Below the pieces are notes generated by a model. The model saw only the letters and a program-made list of their open reading frames with translations. It did not search any database and was not told where the DNA came from. DNA of 39,438 nt from G020353115 sp964481765. Its GTDB lineage: Bacteria; Bacteroidota; Bacteroidia; Bacteroidales; VadinHA17. The stretch is taken from contig CAYZVJ010000018.1 of NCBI GenBank assembly GCA_964481765.1, forward strand, positions 1 to 39,438, written 5' to 3'. How positions within the stretch are numbered: position 1 is the first letter of the stretch; every line of letters begins with the position of its first letter. Position numbers and translations under genes: made by a program. Shown in pieces: positions 1 to 7,677 of this stretch.

Positions 1-384
1 GAGCAGTTAATAGTTATTGGTTAATTGTTAATTGGGATTATACCCCAGTGGAGGGAGGTGTGTCACAACATACATAATTATATTGGATCGTCATCCCGAA
101 TTCCAGCCTGCCTTCCTGTGGCGGGTGAACTGGCTGGCAGGTATTTCGGGATCTCATTATCAACCACTTAAAGATCCTGAACCACCTGCCAGCCGGCAGG
201 CTGGAGTTCAGGATGACTTAGAACCTAGTTGCGACACACCCCCGTGGAGCTGGGAGATTGTCATTGGAGCAAAAGGCATCTGACTGAATGGAATGCAGTA
301 ATTTTCAGCAAAATGGGCTATAATTTTTTTATTTAACATTTTTCTTTATATTGCATCTGAACAGATTCAACCATCAACGGATTA
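1..384. other. gene-free leader region with a large imperfect palindrome
   Basis: No credible gene is seen. The only open frame here (32-283) runs through a nested inverted repeat and is rich in Pro, Gly and Cys with no recognisable domain. The first 40 bases are an A/T-rich run of short TTAATTG-like repeats. Bases 43-254 form a large imperfect palindrome, listed separately. The A/T-rich 300-384 stretch presumably holds the promoter of the START-like gene, but no clear TAnnTTTG element could be assigned. Confidence 0.6.
43..254. repeat. about 212-bp nested imperfect palindrome (MITE/REP-like)
   Basis: Three arm pairs nest symmetrically. Outer: a stretch with GGTGTGTCACAAC near 57-69 faces GTTGCGACACACC near 229-240. 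Middle: GTCATCCCGAATTCCAGCC at 90-108 faces GGCTGGAGTTCAGGATGAC at 198-216, with 17 of 19 positions complementary. Inner: GGCAGGTATTTCGGGATC near 137-153 faces GATCCTGAACCACCTGCC at 173-190. A short CCTGCC/GGCAGG hairpin lies at 185-200. There is no transposase-like frame. This fits a non-autonomous miniature element or a REP-type repeat; the family is not identified. Confidence 0.6.
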
Positions 385-765
385 ATGAAAACCAAAATAG
401 AACTGGAATATACACTTAACTCTTCCCCCAAAGTTCTGTTTAACCGATTGAGTACTGCCGGTGGACTGTCCGAGTGGTTTGCAGATGATGTTCATGTCAG
501 AGGTAAAGTATATACCTTCTTCTGGGAAAATTCCCAACAAACTGCCGAAATGGTATTAAAAAAAGATAACCGATACGTGCGGTTTAAATGGTGTGAAGAA
601 GAAGATGAAGAAAAATGCTATTTCGAGTTTAAGATCAACATTGATGAGCTGACCGGTGATGTCGCCCTGATCATCACCGACTTTGCAGAAGAAGATGAAC
701 TGGATGATGCCATCGATTTATGGGATACACAGGTGGCAAAGCTGAAACACATTATTGGACTGTAG
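385..765 (+). CDS. START-like domain protein (SRPBCC fold)
   Basis: This 126-residue cytosolic protein has no signal peptide. It opens with the pattern of the small START-like/SRPBCC proteins common in Bacteroidota: an N-terminal strand, then SSPKVLFNRLSTAGGLSEWFADDV at about residues 13-36, alternating beta strands including FFW and VRFKW, and a C-terminal helix (about 103-126). Such folds bind hydrophobic ligands, but the ligand of this subfamily is unknown to me. The acidic run EEEDEEK (about 72-78) is notable. It sits upstream of an LptF/LptG-type permease on the same strand, with a repeat-bearing 190-bp spacer between them. A link to envelope lipid handling is only an inference from that neighbour. 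Confidence 0.8.
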   Translation: MKTKIELEYTLNSSPKVLFNRLSTAGGLSEWFADDVHVRGKVYTFFWENSQQTAEMVLKKDNRYVRFKWCEEEDEEKCYFEFKINIDELTGDVALIITDFAEEDELDDAIDLWDTQVAKLKHIIGL

Positions 766-800
766 TTATTCCCTTCCTTTTCTATTGATGATATTTTTAA

Positions 801-869
801 CGACAAGGCGACTTGGAAACCTGCCTGGCGGCGAGGCAGGTCTCCCGAGTCGACAAGGCGACCTGGAAA
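801..869. repeat. direct repeat plus CCTGCC hairpin in the spacer before the permease gene
   Basis: CGACAAGGCGACTTGGAAA (801-819) recurs at 851-869 with one change. Between the copies lies a hairpin with perfect 8-bp arms, ACCTGCCT (819-826) and AGGCAGGT (834-841). An open frame continuous with the permease reads through this element, so it is a poor guide to the true start. The hairpin resembles others at 185-200 and 37001-37023. Confidence 0.6.
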
Positions 870-958
870 GTATGCTATTCGAGAAGTTAACCCACATTAA
901 CAGAAAATTTTCTAATTTTATTCCCGTTACTTCATTGTACGAACAGAAAAAAAGTATT

Positions 959-2458
959 GTGAAACGGTTGCATATTTTTATAATCAAGTCCTTCATCGGG
1001 CCTCTTATCCTGACTTTTTTTATCGTCCTGTTCATTCTTATCATGCAATTTCTGTGGAAATACATTGATGACCTTGTAGGGAAGGGCCTGGATCTTGCCA
1101 CCTTATCAGAGCTTTTGTTTTACTTTTCAGTCAGCTTTGTTCCGATGGCACTGCCACTGGCAATCCTTCTTGCTTCCCTGATGACCTTCGGGAACCTGGG
1201 AGAGAACCTTGAATTAACTGCCCTCAAATCCTCCGGGATATCCCTTCAACGCATCATGACTCCGTTGATCGTCCTGGTGATATTCATCAGTATCGGTGCA
1301 TTCTTTTTTTCGAATAATGTTCTACCGCGTGCAAACCTGAAATCCCGGTCATTGTTGTGGGATATCCAGCAGCAAAGGCCCGAATTGAATATAAAAGCAG
1401 GCACCTTTTACAATGGGATTGAAGGCTTTAGCATCAAGATATCCAGGAAGGATCCCAAAACCAACCTGTTGAGGAAGGTATTGATCTATGATCACACTGA
1501 CAGAAGAGGAAATATTGCAGTGACCTATGCAGATTCAGGGTATATGAAAATGAGTGAGGGTGACAGCACACTGATCCTGACACTCTATCATGGGTACTCC
1601 TATACAGAAGTTGAGGAGGATAACAAGGGGATAAGGAGAAATGTAAAGACCTATCCACACCGGAGAGAATCGTTCGATGAGGAGACGATCATGCTTGAAT
1701 TGACAGGTTTCGGATTGCAACGAACTGATGAAGATCTGTTTAAGGACAATTATTCAATGATGAACATCGACCAGTTAGCCTTTTTCAGAGATTCACTGTC
1801 AGATGTGTTGGATGATCGTAAAGGCATGTTTTCAAACACCATGCTGGGAAGTCACTATTTTAATACAACCCGTCGAAGACTATCTGGAACGACCAGGGAG
1901 GAGGCATCCGATTCCGTTTTATCAAGAGAATTTGAACCCTTCACCATTCTGTATAATTTGAACGATATGGACCAGAGTGATGCAATAGAACAGGCTCTTA
2001 CCAAAGCCCGTAACGCTCAGCGATTCGTCTCAACTACCGGTACCAGTCTTGTTGCCCAGACCAAAAGGATCAGGCGGTACCAGATAGAGTGGCACAGAAA
2101 ACTAACCCTCTCTTTTGCCTGTTTCATCTTTTTTTTCATCGGTGCTCCACTGGGTGCAATCATCCGTAAAGGAGGATTGGGTATGCCTGTGGTCATTTCG
2201 GTGTTTTTCTTTGTCATCTATTATGTTATCACCCTGACCGGCGAAAAATTTGTCAGGGAAGACGTTCTCTCCCCATTTACCGGTATGTGGATCTCATCCA
2301 TGATTTTATTGCCATTGGGAATATTTCTCACCTACAAGGCAACAACTGACTCATCCATGATGAGCAAAGAAACGTATACTCTTTTCCTAAGAAAGATCAG
2401 CAGGATATTCAGGCTGGAAAGTAATCATACCGTAGATGAGGATATTGATTATAACTGA
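959..2458 (+). CDS. LptF/LptG-family permease (YjgP/YjgQ)
   Basis: This is a membrane subunit of the LptBFG lipopolysaccharide exporter family, which extracts lipid A-linked molecules from the inner membrane. About 499 residues are expected from the GTG at 959. Three N-terminal membrane segments (about 10-32, 50-75, 95-118) precede a long soluble beta-rich periplasmic part (about 120-380), and three more follow (about 382-400, 409-429, 442-460). The phrase FIIKSFIGPLILTFFIVLF directly after the GTG is how these proteins usually begin. The frame stays open back to 755 with an ATG at 872, but that extension reads through a hairpin repeat, so I prefer 959. The 3' end overlaps the next gene by 23 bp. 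Whether this is LptF or LptG cannot be told. Confidence 0.85.
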   Translation: MKRLHIFIIKSFIGPLILTFFIVLFILIMQFLWKYIDDLVGKGLDLATLSELLFYFSVSFVPMALPLAILLASLMTFGNLGENLELTALKSSGISLQRIMTPLIVLVIFISIGAFFFSNNVLPRANLKSRSLLWDIQQQRPELNIKAGTFYNGIEGFSIKISRKDPKTNLLRKVLIYDHTDRRGNIAVTYADSGYMKMSEGDSTLILTLYHGYSYTEVEEDNKGIRRNVKTYPHRRESFDEETIMLELTGFGLQRTDEDLFKDNYSMMNIDQLAFFRDSLSDVLDDRKGMFSNTMLGSHYFNTTRRRLSGTTREEASDSVLSREFEPFTILYNLNDMDQSDAIEQALTKARNAQRFVSTTGTSLVAQTKRIRRYQIEWHRKLTLSFACFIFFFIGAPLGAIIRKGGLGMPVVISVFFFVIYYVITLTGEKFVREDVLSPFTGMWISSMILLPLGIFLTYKATTDSSMMSKETYTLFLRKISRIFRLESNHTVDEDIDYN

Positions 2459-3638
2459 TAAACCGCCATGGCCCGCTACCAGTGGGGGTGCAGTAGCGGT
2501 TAACGCCGGTATTAAAGGGCTGCTTTATCATGGTGCTGAAGTTTCCGTGTTATCCATATCCACTGAAAAACACCATTCCATCGCTATTAACCCGGTTAAT
2601 GATCCCGGAAACCTGAAACGATATGAAACGGTAAAAATAAATACAAGAATAACTGTCCTCAACCTGCTGATAAACCTTTTGTTCTCACGAGTTCCTTATA
2701 ATGTAATCAGATTCAAATCAGCACGATTCAGAAAAAAGCTGATGGAGATTATATCCGGAAATAACTTCGATATCATACAGGTTGAAGGCATAAACATGTC
2801 ACTCTATATACCGTTAATAAAACAATACAGTAAAGCATTACTCTCTTTTCGTGCACATAATATTGAGTCTGAAATATGGGGTGAGCTTGCTGCGGGTGCA
2901 CGGTTCATTGCCAAACGCTTGTATCTGCAATCCCTGGCTGCAAGGATGAAGGAGTATGAGACGAAACTCATCAAAATCTGTGATCTGATCATCCCGATTA
3001 CGGAACATGACTCCCTTTTTTTCAAGGGGAAAGGAAAAGATATCCCGGTATTTACCTGCGGGTTTGGCGTTGACCCGGCAGCGGGAAGCCAGACGAACAA
3101 ACAGCATGAACAATCCATGGTCTACATCGGAAGCCTTGACTGGCGACCAAACCAGGAAGGAATTGTTTGGTTCCTTAACAAGGTATGGTCACAGGTTCAG
3201 GAAGCCTGTCCCAACATAAAAATGCGCATTGCCGGTCGCAATGCACCCGGTTGGCTGGTCAGAAAATTCAACCAGGCGAAAGTAGAATTTGTCGGTGAAG
3301 TGGAAGATGCCAGCGCTTTTATCCGTACGGGCACGCTGCTGATTGTTCCGTTGTTATCCGGTAGTGGTATACGGGTGAGAATAATACAGGCAATGGCCCT
3401 GGGTATTCCTGTTATCAGCACTCCCAAAGGGATACAGGGTATTGATGCACAACCGGGTGAAGAGCTGTTTGTTGCCCATAACCCGGAAGAATACAAAGAT
3501 CACATCGTAACACTGATGAACCAAAGCAAAATCAGAAACAGCATAATCACAAACGCAGAACGTTTTATCAGTGAAAATTACGATAACAATAAACTGACAG
3601 CGGGTCTGCTGGAATTTTACTCGAAACAGATTACATGA
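2436..3638 (+). CDS. glycosyltransferase family 4 (GT-B)
   Basis: This 400-residue protein begins MRILIITDKPPWPATSGGA, the glycine-rich first strand and loop of GT4 enzymes. A mid-part RAHNIESEIW (about 138-147) is typical of acceptor domains in this group. The C-terminal donor domain has VYIGSLDWRPNQEG (about 229-242) and the nucleotide-sugar region SGSGIRVRIIQAMALGIPVI (about 308-327). It should transfer an activated sugar to a glycan or lipid acceptor at the cytoplasmic face; donor and acceptor cannot be read. It overlaps the permease gene by 23 bp and the next glycosyltransferase by ATGA, so the three are translationally coupled and probably serve surface glycan or glycolipid assembly. 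Confidence 0.85.
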   Translation: MRILIITDKPPWPATSGGAVAVNAGIKGLLYHGAEVSVLSISTEKHHSIAINPVNDPGNLKRYETVKINTRITVLNLLINLLFSRVPYNVIRFKSARFRKKLMEIISGNNFDIIQVEGINMSLYIPLIKQYSKALLSFRAHNIESEIWGELAAGARFIAKRLYLQSLAARMKEYETKLIKICDLIIPITEHDSLFFKGKGKDIPVFTCGFGVDPAAGSQTNKQHEQSMVYIGSLDWRPNQEGIVWFLNKVWSQVQEACPNIKMRIAGRNAPGWLVRKFNQAKVEFVGEVEDASAFIRTGTLLIVPLLSGSGIRVRIIQAMALGIPVISTPKGIQGIDAQPGEELFVAHNPEEYKDHIVTLMNQSKIRNSIITNAERFISENYDNNKLTAGLLEFYSKQIT

Positions 3639-4819
3639 CTGCCATAAAAATATTTTTCTGGATATTCACGGGTTTTATCTTCTATACCTACCTGTTTTAC
3701 ACCCTTTTGCTGATGTTCATCCGGTGGTTTAAAGGAATGATACATACAAAATCCAACGCCTCATTGCCTGATGAGTTGCCATCCGTGACCCTGTTGATAG
3801 CTGCCTATAATGAACTGGATGTCCTTGGTGAGAAAATTGAGAACAACGCCGCAATCGATTATCCAGGGGATAAGCTGAAGATCGTATGGATCACCGACGG
3901 ATCCGATGACGGAAGTCCTGACATCCTGCGTAAATACCCTGATCAGTTCGTCTGCCACCAGGATGTGAGGGAGGGAAAAAGCAGTGCCATTAACCGTGGA
4001 ATGCAGTTCGTCGATACTCCGTTTGTTATATTTACAGATGCCAATACGATGATAAACAGGGAGTCGATAAAACTGATAACCGGGGAGTTTGCCGACAGTA
4101 ACACGGGTTGTGTGTCAGGAGAAAAAAGAATCAATACCAGCAAAGTAGATAATGCGGTGGGAACAGGCGAAGGGATTTACTGGAGGTATGAATCATACAT
4201 TAAAAAGCTTGAATCGGACATAAGCACGTCTATTGGATGTGCAGGCGAACTATTTGGTATACGAACCGGACTTTTTGAATCCATTGATAAAAATGTGATT
4301 AACGATGATTTCTACATCTCAATGCAGGTTATCAGAAAAGGGTACAATGTAAAATATTGTCCTGAAGCCTATGCTGTTGAAAAGCCTTCCATCAACATCC
4401 AGGAAGAACTCAAAAGAAAGATTCGGATTGCCACTGGGGGAATCCAGTCGCTGGTCATGATGAAGGATATGCTAAATCCCCTGAAACATGGCTTCTTTGC
4501 CTTCCAGTTCCTGTCGCACAAGGTATTCAGATGGACAGTTGTCCCCATATCGATCCTTCTGGTTTTGCTGTTTAACCTGATGATCGTGGTTGAGAACCAT
4601 TTTAACATGGATATCTACCTTATAACATTCACGTTACAGGTGATATTTTATCTTTTCGTGCTGGCTGGAAAAGTAATAAGCGATAGCCGCATCAGGCTGA
4701 AATTCTTTTTTCTCCCCTACTACCTTTATATCATGAACTACTCAAACATTGCAGGAATCTGGAGATTTATCCGCGGCAGTCAGTCTGTCAAATGGGAAAA
4801 AGCGGGCCGTGTGAAGTAG
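3635..4819 (+). CDS. membrane glycosyltransferase family 2
   Basis: This 394-residue protein has one N-terminal membrane segment (about 5-30), a GT-A catalytic domain (about 48-240), and hydrophobic segments near 300-325, 330-350 and 358-378. Catalytic signatures are visible: LLIAAYNE at the start of the domain, TDGSDDGS, FTDANTM in the metal-binding DxD position, and NDDFYISMQVIRKGYN before a RKIRIATGG motif in the place of the Q/RxxRW region. The architecture is that of processive-type GT2 enzymes in which synthesis is coupled to the membrane. The start ATG overlaps the upstream GT4 stop (ATGA). The product is unknown; a short exopolysaccharide or glycolipid is likely. Confidence 0.83.
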   Translation: MTAIKIFFWIFTGFIFYTYLFYTLLLMFIRWFKGMIHTKSNASLPDELPSVTLLIAAYNELDVLGEKIENNAAIDYPGDKLKIVWITDGSDDGSPDILRKYPDQFVCHQDVREGKSSAINRGMQFVDTPFVIFTDANTMINRESIKLITGEFADSNTGCVSGEKRINTSKVDNAVGTGEGIYWRYESYIKKLESDISTSIGCAGELFGIRTGLFESIDKNVINDDFYISMQVIRKGYNVKYCPEAYAVEKPSINIQEELKRKIRIATGGIQSLVMMKDMLNPLKHGFFAFQFLSHKVFRWTVVPISILLVLLFNLMIVVENHFNMDIYLITFTLQVIFYLFVLAGKVISDSRIRLKFFFLPYYLYIMNYSNIAGIWRFIRGSQSVKWEKAGRVK

Positions 4820-4879
4820 GCAATCAGATATTATTCCTTATTTTTCACTATTTGGTTAGGGAATCTTATTTACAAATAA

Positions 4880-4887
4880 TACTTTTG
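4880..4887 (+). promoter_or_regulatory. candidate -7 element TACTTTTG for ribBA
   Basis: TACTTTTG fits the Bacteroidota TAnnTTTG -7 consensus. A TTTG lies upstream at 4851-4854, which is 25 bases away, a little longer than the usual spacing. It lies in the only sizeable gap between the GT2 gene and ribBA, about 38 bases before the preferred ATG. Confidence 0.5.
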
Positions 4888-4924
4888 CGGTGTATTTTTT
4901 AAACCCATATGAATTGCTTTGGAA

Positions 4925-6172
4925 ATGACTGAAATCAACAAATCCGGGAATCCGTTTCATACCATAGAAGAAGCCATTGAAGAGATCAGGGATGGGAAGA
5001 TGGTAATTGTGGTGGATGATGAGGACCGTGAAAATGAGGGAGATTTCATCGTTGCAGCCGAATTGATTACTCCCAGGATTGTTAATTTTATGGCTACACA
5101 CGGCAGGGGACTGATCTGTGTTTCACTTCCTGAAGAACGGTGTGAGGAACTGGAGCTTGACCTGATGGTCGGACAGAATACCTCCCTTCATGAAACCCAG
5201 TTTACGGTTTCGGTGGATTATCTGCATAAAGAGTGCACCACCGGAATTTCTGCAAAAGATCGTGCCATGACGATCAAAGCACTGGTGAATAATGACACAA
5301 GACCGGATGACCTGGCAAGACCCGGGCACGTTTTTCCCCTGAAAGCAAAATCGAAAGGAGTTATTCGCAGGGCAGGACATACAGAAGCTGCGGTTGACCT
5401 GACCAGACTGGCAGGTTTACAACCCGGTGGTGCACTGGTTGAGATTATGAACAGCGATGGGACCATGGCAAGACTTCCGCAACTGATAACCATTGCAGAA
5501 AAATTCGGCCTGAAGATAATTGCCATCAAAGATCTGATTGCCTTCAAATTACAGAAGGAAAGCCTCATCGAAAAGGGAGCCATGGTCAAATTGCCGACAA
5601 CATACGGTTCGTTTAACCTGATTCCTTTTCTCCAGAAATCGAATGGACAGGTCCACGTTGCCCTGATTAAAGGGAAATGGACAACCGCTGATGAAGTAAT
5701 GGTACGTGTCCATTCATCCTGTGTAACGGGGGATATTTTCGGATCGCTGCGGTGCGATTGCGGAACTCAACTCCATATGGCAATGGAAATGATCGAGAAG
5801 GAGAAGCAGGGTGTAATCCTTTACATGAACCAGGAAGGCAGAGGAATTGGATTGTTCAACAAAATAAAAGCCTATAAACTGCAGGAAGAGGGAAGGGATA
5901 CCGTGGAGGCAAACATAGACCTTGGGTTTACACCGGATGAAAGGGACTACGGTGTTGGCGCTAATATATTGCATGAACTGGGACTGGGAAAAATCCGTTT
6001 AATTACCAATAATCCGGTTAAACGGGCTGGTTTGGAAGGATATGGACTAAAAATTGTCGGGAATATACCGCTTCCGGTAAAACCCAACCCGCACAACGAA
6101 TTCTACCTCAAAACCAAACGGGATAAAATGGGCCATTTTCTGGAATTATACCAGGACGATGAGGATAATTGA
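4925..6172 (+). CDS. ribBA: bifunctional DHBP synthase / GTP cyclohydrolase II
   Basis: This enzyme performs two first steps of riboflavin synthesis: ribulose 5-phosphate to 3,4-dihydroxy-2-butanone 4-phosphate, and GTP to the diaminopyrimidine. The N-terminal half (about 1-205) has DDEDRENEGD, THGRGLICV and RPGHVFPL with the later GHTEAAVDL. The C-terminal half (about 206-400) has the zinc-binding pattern SSCVTGDIFGSLRCDCGTQ, then YMNQEGRGIGL and GYGLKIVG. Both active sites look intact. The length of 415 residues is normal for the fusion. The ATG at 4925 is chosen over the TTG two codons upstream. A -7 element at 4880 suggests its own promoter. Fmt follows after six bases, so they are probably cotranscribed. 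Confidence 0.95.
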   Translation: MTEINKSGNPFHTIEEAIEEIRDGKMVIVVDDEDRENEGDFIVAAELITPRIVNFMATHGRGLICVSLPEERCEELELDLMVGQNTSLHETQFTVSVDYLHKECTTGISAKDRAMTIKALVNNDTRPDDLARPGHVFPLKAKSKGVIRRAGHTEAAVDLTRLAGLQPGGALVEIMNSDGTMARLPQLITIAEKFGLKIIAIKDLIAFKLQKESLIEKGAMVKLPTTYGSFNLIPFLQKSNGQVHVALIKGKWTTADEVMVRVHSSCVTGDIFGSLRCDCGTQLHMAMEMIEKEKQGVILYMNQEGRGIGLFNKIKAYKLQEEGRDTVEANIDLGFTPDERDYGVGANILHELGLGKIRLITNNPVKRAGLEGYGLKIVGNIPLPVKPNPHNEFYLKTKRDKMGHFLELYQDDEDN

Positions 6173-6178
6173 TAACGG

Positions 6179-7150
6179 ATGGAAAATAAAGATGTCAGGA
6201 TCGTTTTCATGGGATCACCGGAATTTGCTGTTCCGAGTCTTTGCACATTAATAGAAAACGGCTACACGATTGCAGCGGTTGTTACCACGCCTGATAAACC
6301 CGCCGGAAGGGGCCTTAAAGTGAAGCAATCTGAGGTAAAACAATCGGTTTTAAAAAAAGGATTGCTCATTCTTCAACCGATAGACCTGAAAAATCCGGAA
6401 TTCCAAAAAAAAATTATTAATCTGAAACCGGATATACAGATCATCGTAGGATTCAGAAAGCTTCCTGAGGAGATCTGGAGTATTCCCAAATACGGAACAT
6501 TCAACCTGCACGCTTCTTTCCTTCCGAATTACCGCGGCGCCGCACCGATAAATTGGGCAATTATCAATGGAGAAAAAGAGACCGGGGTCACCACCTTTTT
6601 TATCAATGAAGTGATTGATGCAGGTAAGATCATTTTCAGGGAACGGGTAGCCATCGGAGAGGATGAAAATGCCGGGGAGCTGCACGATAAGCTGGCAAAA
6701 ACCGGAGCTGAGCTGGTACTGAAAACTACCCGGGCTATTGTTGAAAAAAAGGTACTGGAGACCGATCAGGATGAGTTGCTGAAATCGATGACAGGAGAAT
6801 TGAAAAGAGCACCCAAAATACACAAAGAGGATTGTACCATTAACTGGAATCGTAATCCTGAAAGTATCTATAATCTTATTCGCGGATTATCCCCCTATCC
6901 TGCCGCATGGACCCTGCTCCAATTCCCTGCTGAAAGAAAACTGGTCTTAAAAATCTTTACCTCAACTCCAGAATTCATTGAGCACGATCAACCTCCCGGG
7001 ACCCTTGTGAGCGATCAAAAAACCTACCTGAAAGTAGCTGTTCCCGGAGGATATATCCACCTGCTGGAACTCCAGTTGGAAGGAAAAAAAAGGATGAAAA
7101 TTTCAGATTTTCTGCGTGGAAAACAGGTTGAAGGGTGCAGGGTGGAGTAG
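6179..7150 (+). CDS. fmt: methionyl-tRNA formyltransferase
   Basis: It formylates initiator Met-tRNA with 10-formyltetrahydrofolate for translation initiation. The N-terminal formyltransferase fold starts RIVFMGSPEFAVPSL and includes PDKPAGRG. The catalytic triad of the family is visible as N109 and H111 in NLHASFLPNYRGAAPI and D147 in EVIDAGKI. A C-terminal OB-like domain (about 210-310) carries SPYPAAWT. The length of 323 residues is usual. The gene starts six bases after ribBA. It is the last gene of the plus-strand run; a repeat-rich region follows and no clear intrinsic terminator was found. Confidence 0.95.
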   Translation: MENKDVRIVFMGSPEFAVPSLCTLIENGYTIAAVVTTPDKPAGRGLKVKQSEVKQSVLKKGLLILQPIDLKNPEFQKKIINLKPDIQIIVGFRKLPEEIWSIPKYGTFNLHASFLPNYRGAAPINWAIINGEKETGVTTFFINEVIDAGKIIFRERVAIGEDENAGELHDKLAKTGAELVLKTTRAIVEKKVLETDQDELLKSMTGELKRAPKIHKEDCTINWNRNPESIYNLIRGLSPYPAAWTLLQFPAERKLVLKIFTSTPEFIEHDQPPGTLVSDQKTYLKVAVPGGYIHLLELQLEGKKRMKISDFLRGKQVEGCRVE

Positions 7151-7674
7151 GACACCAACATTCGCCAAAGGCGTGCCTTACGCTTGCGCTGAAGCTTCAG
7201 CATAGGCGCATGGCACAACATTCAACATCCAACATTGAGCCCACTCCGAAAAGTAGGAAAATAGAAAAATGCCACAAAGACACAAAAACACTAAGTTACA
7301 CAAAGAATTCATTATCAATAATTTACTTTTAGTGCATCTTAGTATCTTGGTGCTTTAGTGGCGAGATTATTACTTTTCGGAGTGGGCACAACATCCAACT
7401 TTCAAAATTAAAGTGGTTTTCAGTTTTCTTTTACCGAGAACCCCCACCGAACGACTATGTCATTCAGTCGGGCGGGCAGCAACCAGGAACCAGTACCATC
7501 TTTTAATGCATACTGCCTACAAATCACTTCTCTTCGTCCCTTTTCATCAGCCATAGCCTTGGCGAAGGCTGACAGTCTCCCTGTCTCACAGTCTCATTAT
7601 CTCTCCCTCTCTCACTACTCATCCTCGAAAATCAATCGAATTTTTCAAAGAATATTCGTGATTTTCGGGACTAC
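7151..7674. other. gene-free, repeat-rich intergenic region
   Basis: This 524-bp stretch lies between convergent fmt and the LysM glucosaminidase gene. It holds a 14-bp perfect palindrome GCTGAAGCTTCAGC (7188-7201), a 149-bp element with perfect 17-bp terminal inverted repeats, a GCCTT/AAGGC hairpin near 7558-7571, a long pyrimidine-rich tract (about 7575-7720) and a 48-bp palindromic insert. Several phrases, such as TCTTTTACCGAG, AGGAACCAG and GCATACTGCCTA, recur in the other large intergenic region near 37090-37195. The open frame 7457-7750 is compositionally biased and not credible. Confidence 0.7.
7239..7387. mobile_element. 149-bp MITE-like element with 17-bp perfect terminal inverted repeats
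   Basis: The left end GCCCACTCCGAAAAGTA (7239-7255) and the right end TACTTTTCGGAGTGGGC (7371-7387) are perfect reverse complements. They extend outward another four bases with one mismatch. Inside, a second arm pair is recognisable: GCCACAAAGACACA... on the left against GCCACTAAAGCACC... on the reversed right. The whole element is therefore an imperfect palindrome with an A/T-rich centre. It carries no coding frame. Clean target duplications are not evident. Its mobiliser is not in the window. Confidence 0.6.
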
Positions 7675-7677
7675 TCA
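7614..7677. repeat. 48-bp palindromic insert flanked by 8-bp direct repeats
   Basis: ACTACTCA occurs at 7614-7621 and again at 7670-7677. The 48 bases between have inverted ends: CGAAAATCAATCGAAT near 7626-7641 against ATTCGTGATTTTCG near 7654-7667. This looks like a tiny palindromic insertion with a target duplication. However, ACTACTCA also belongs to a simple-repeat style found elsewhere (for example near 37069), so the duplication could be pre-existing. The right copy overlaps the stop codon of the LysM gene. Confidence 0.4.

Noticed and set aside
32..283. Open frame of 83 codons at the left edge
   Set aside because: It lies over a nested palindrome, has no domain signal, and its composition follows the repeat arms.
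755..958. Long N-terminal extension of the LptF/LptG protein
   Set aside because: It reads through a direct repeat and hairpin, and the family normally starts where the GTG at 959 lies.
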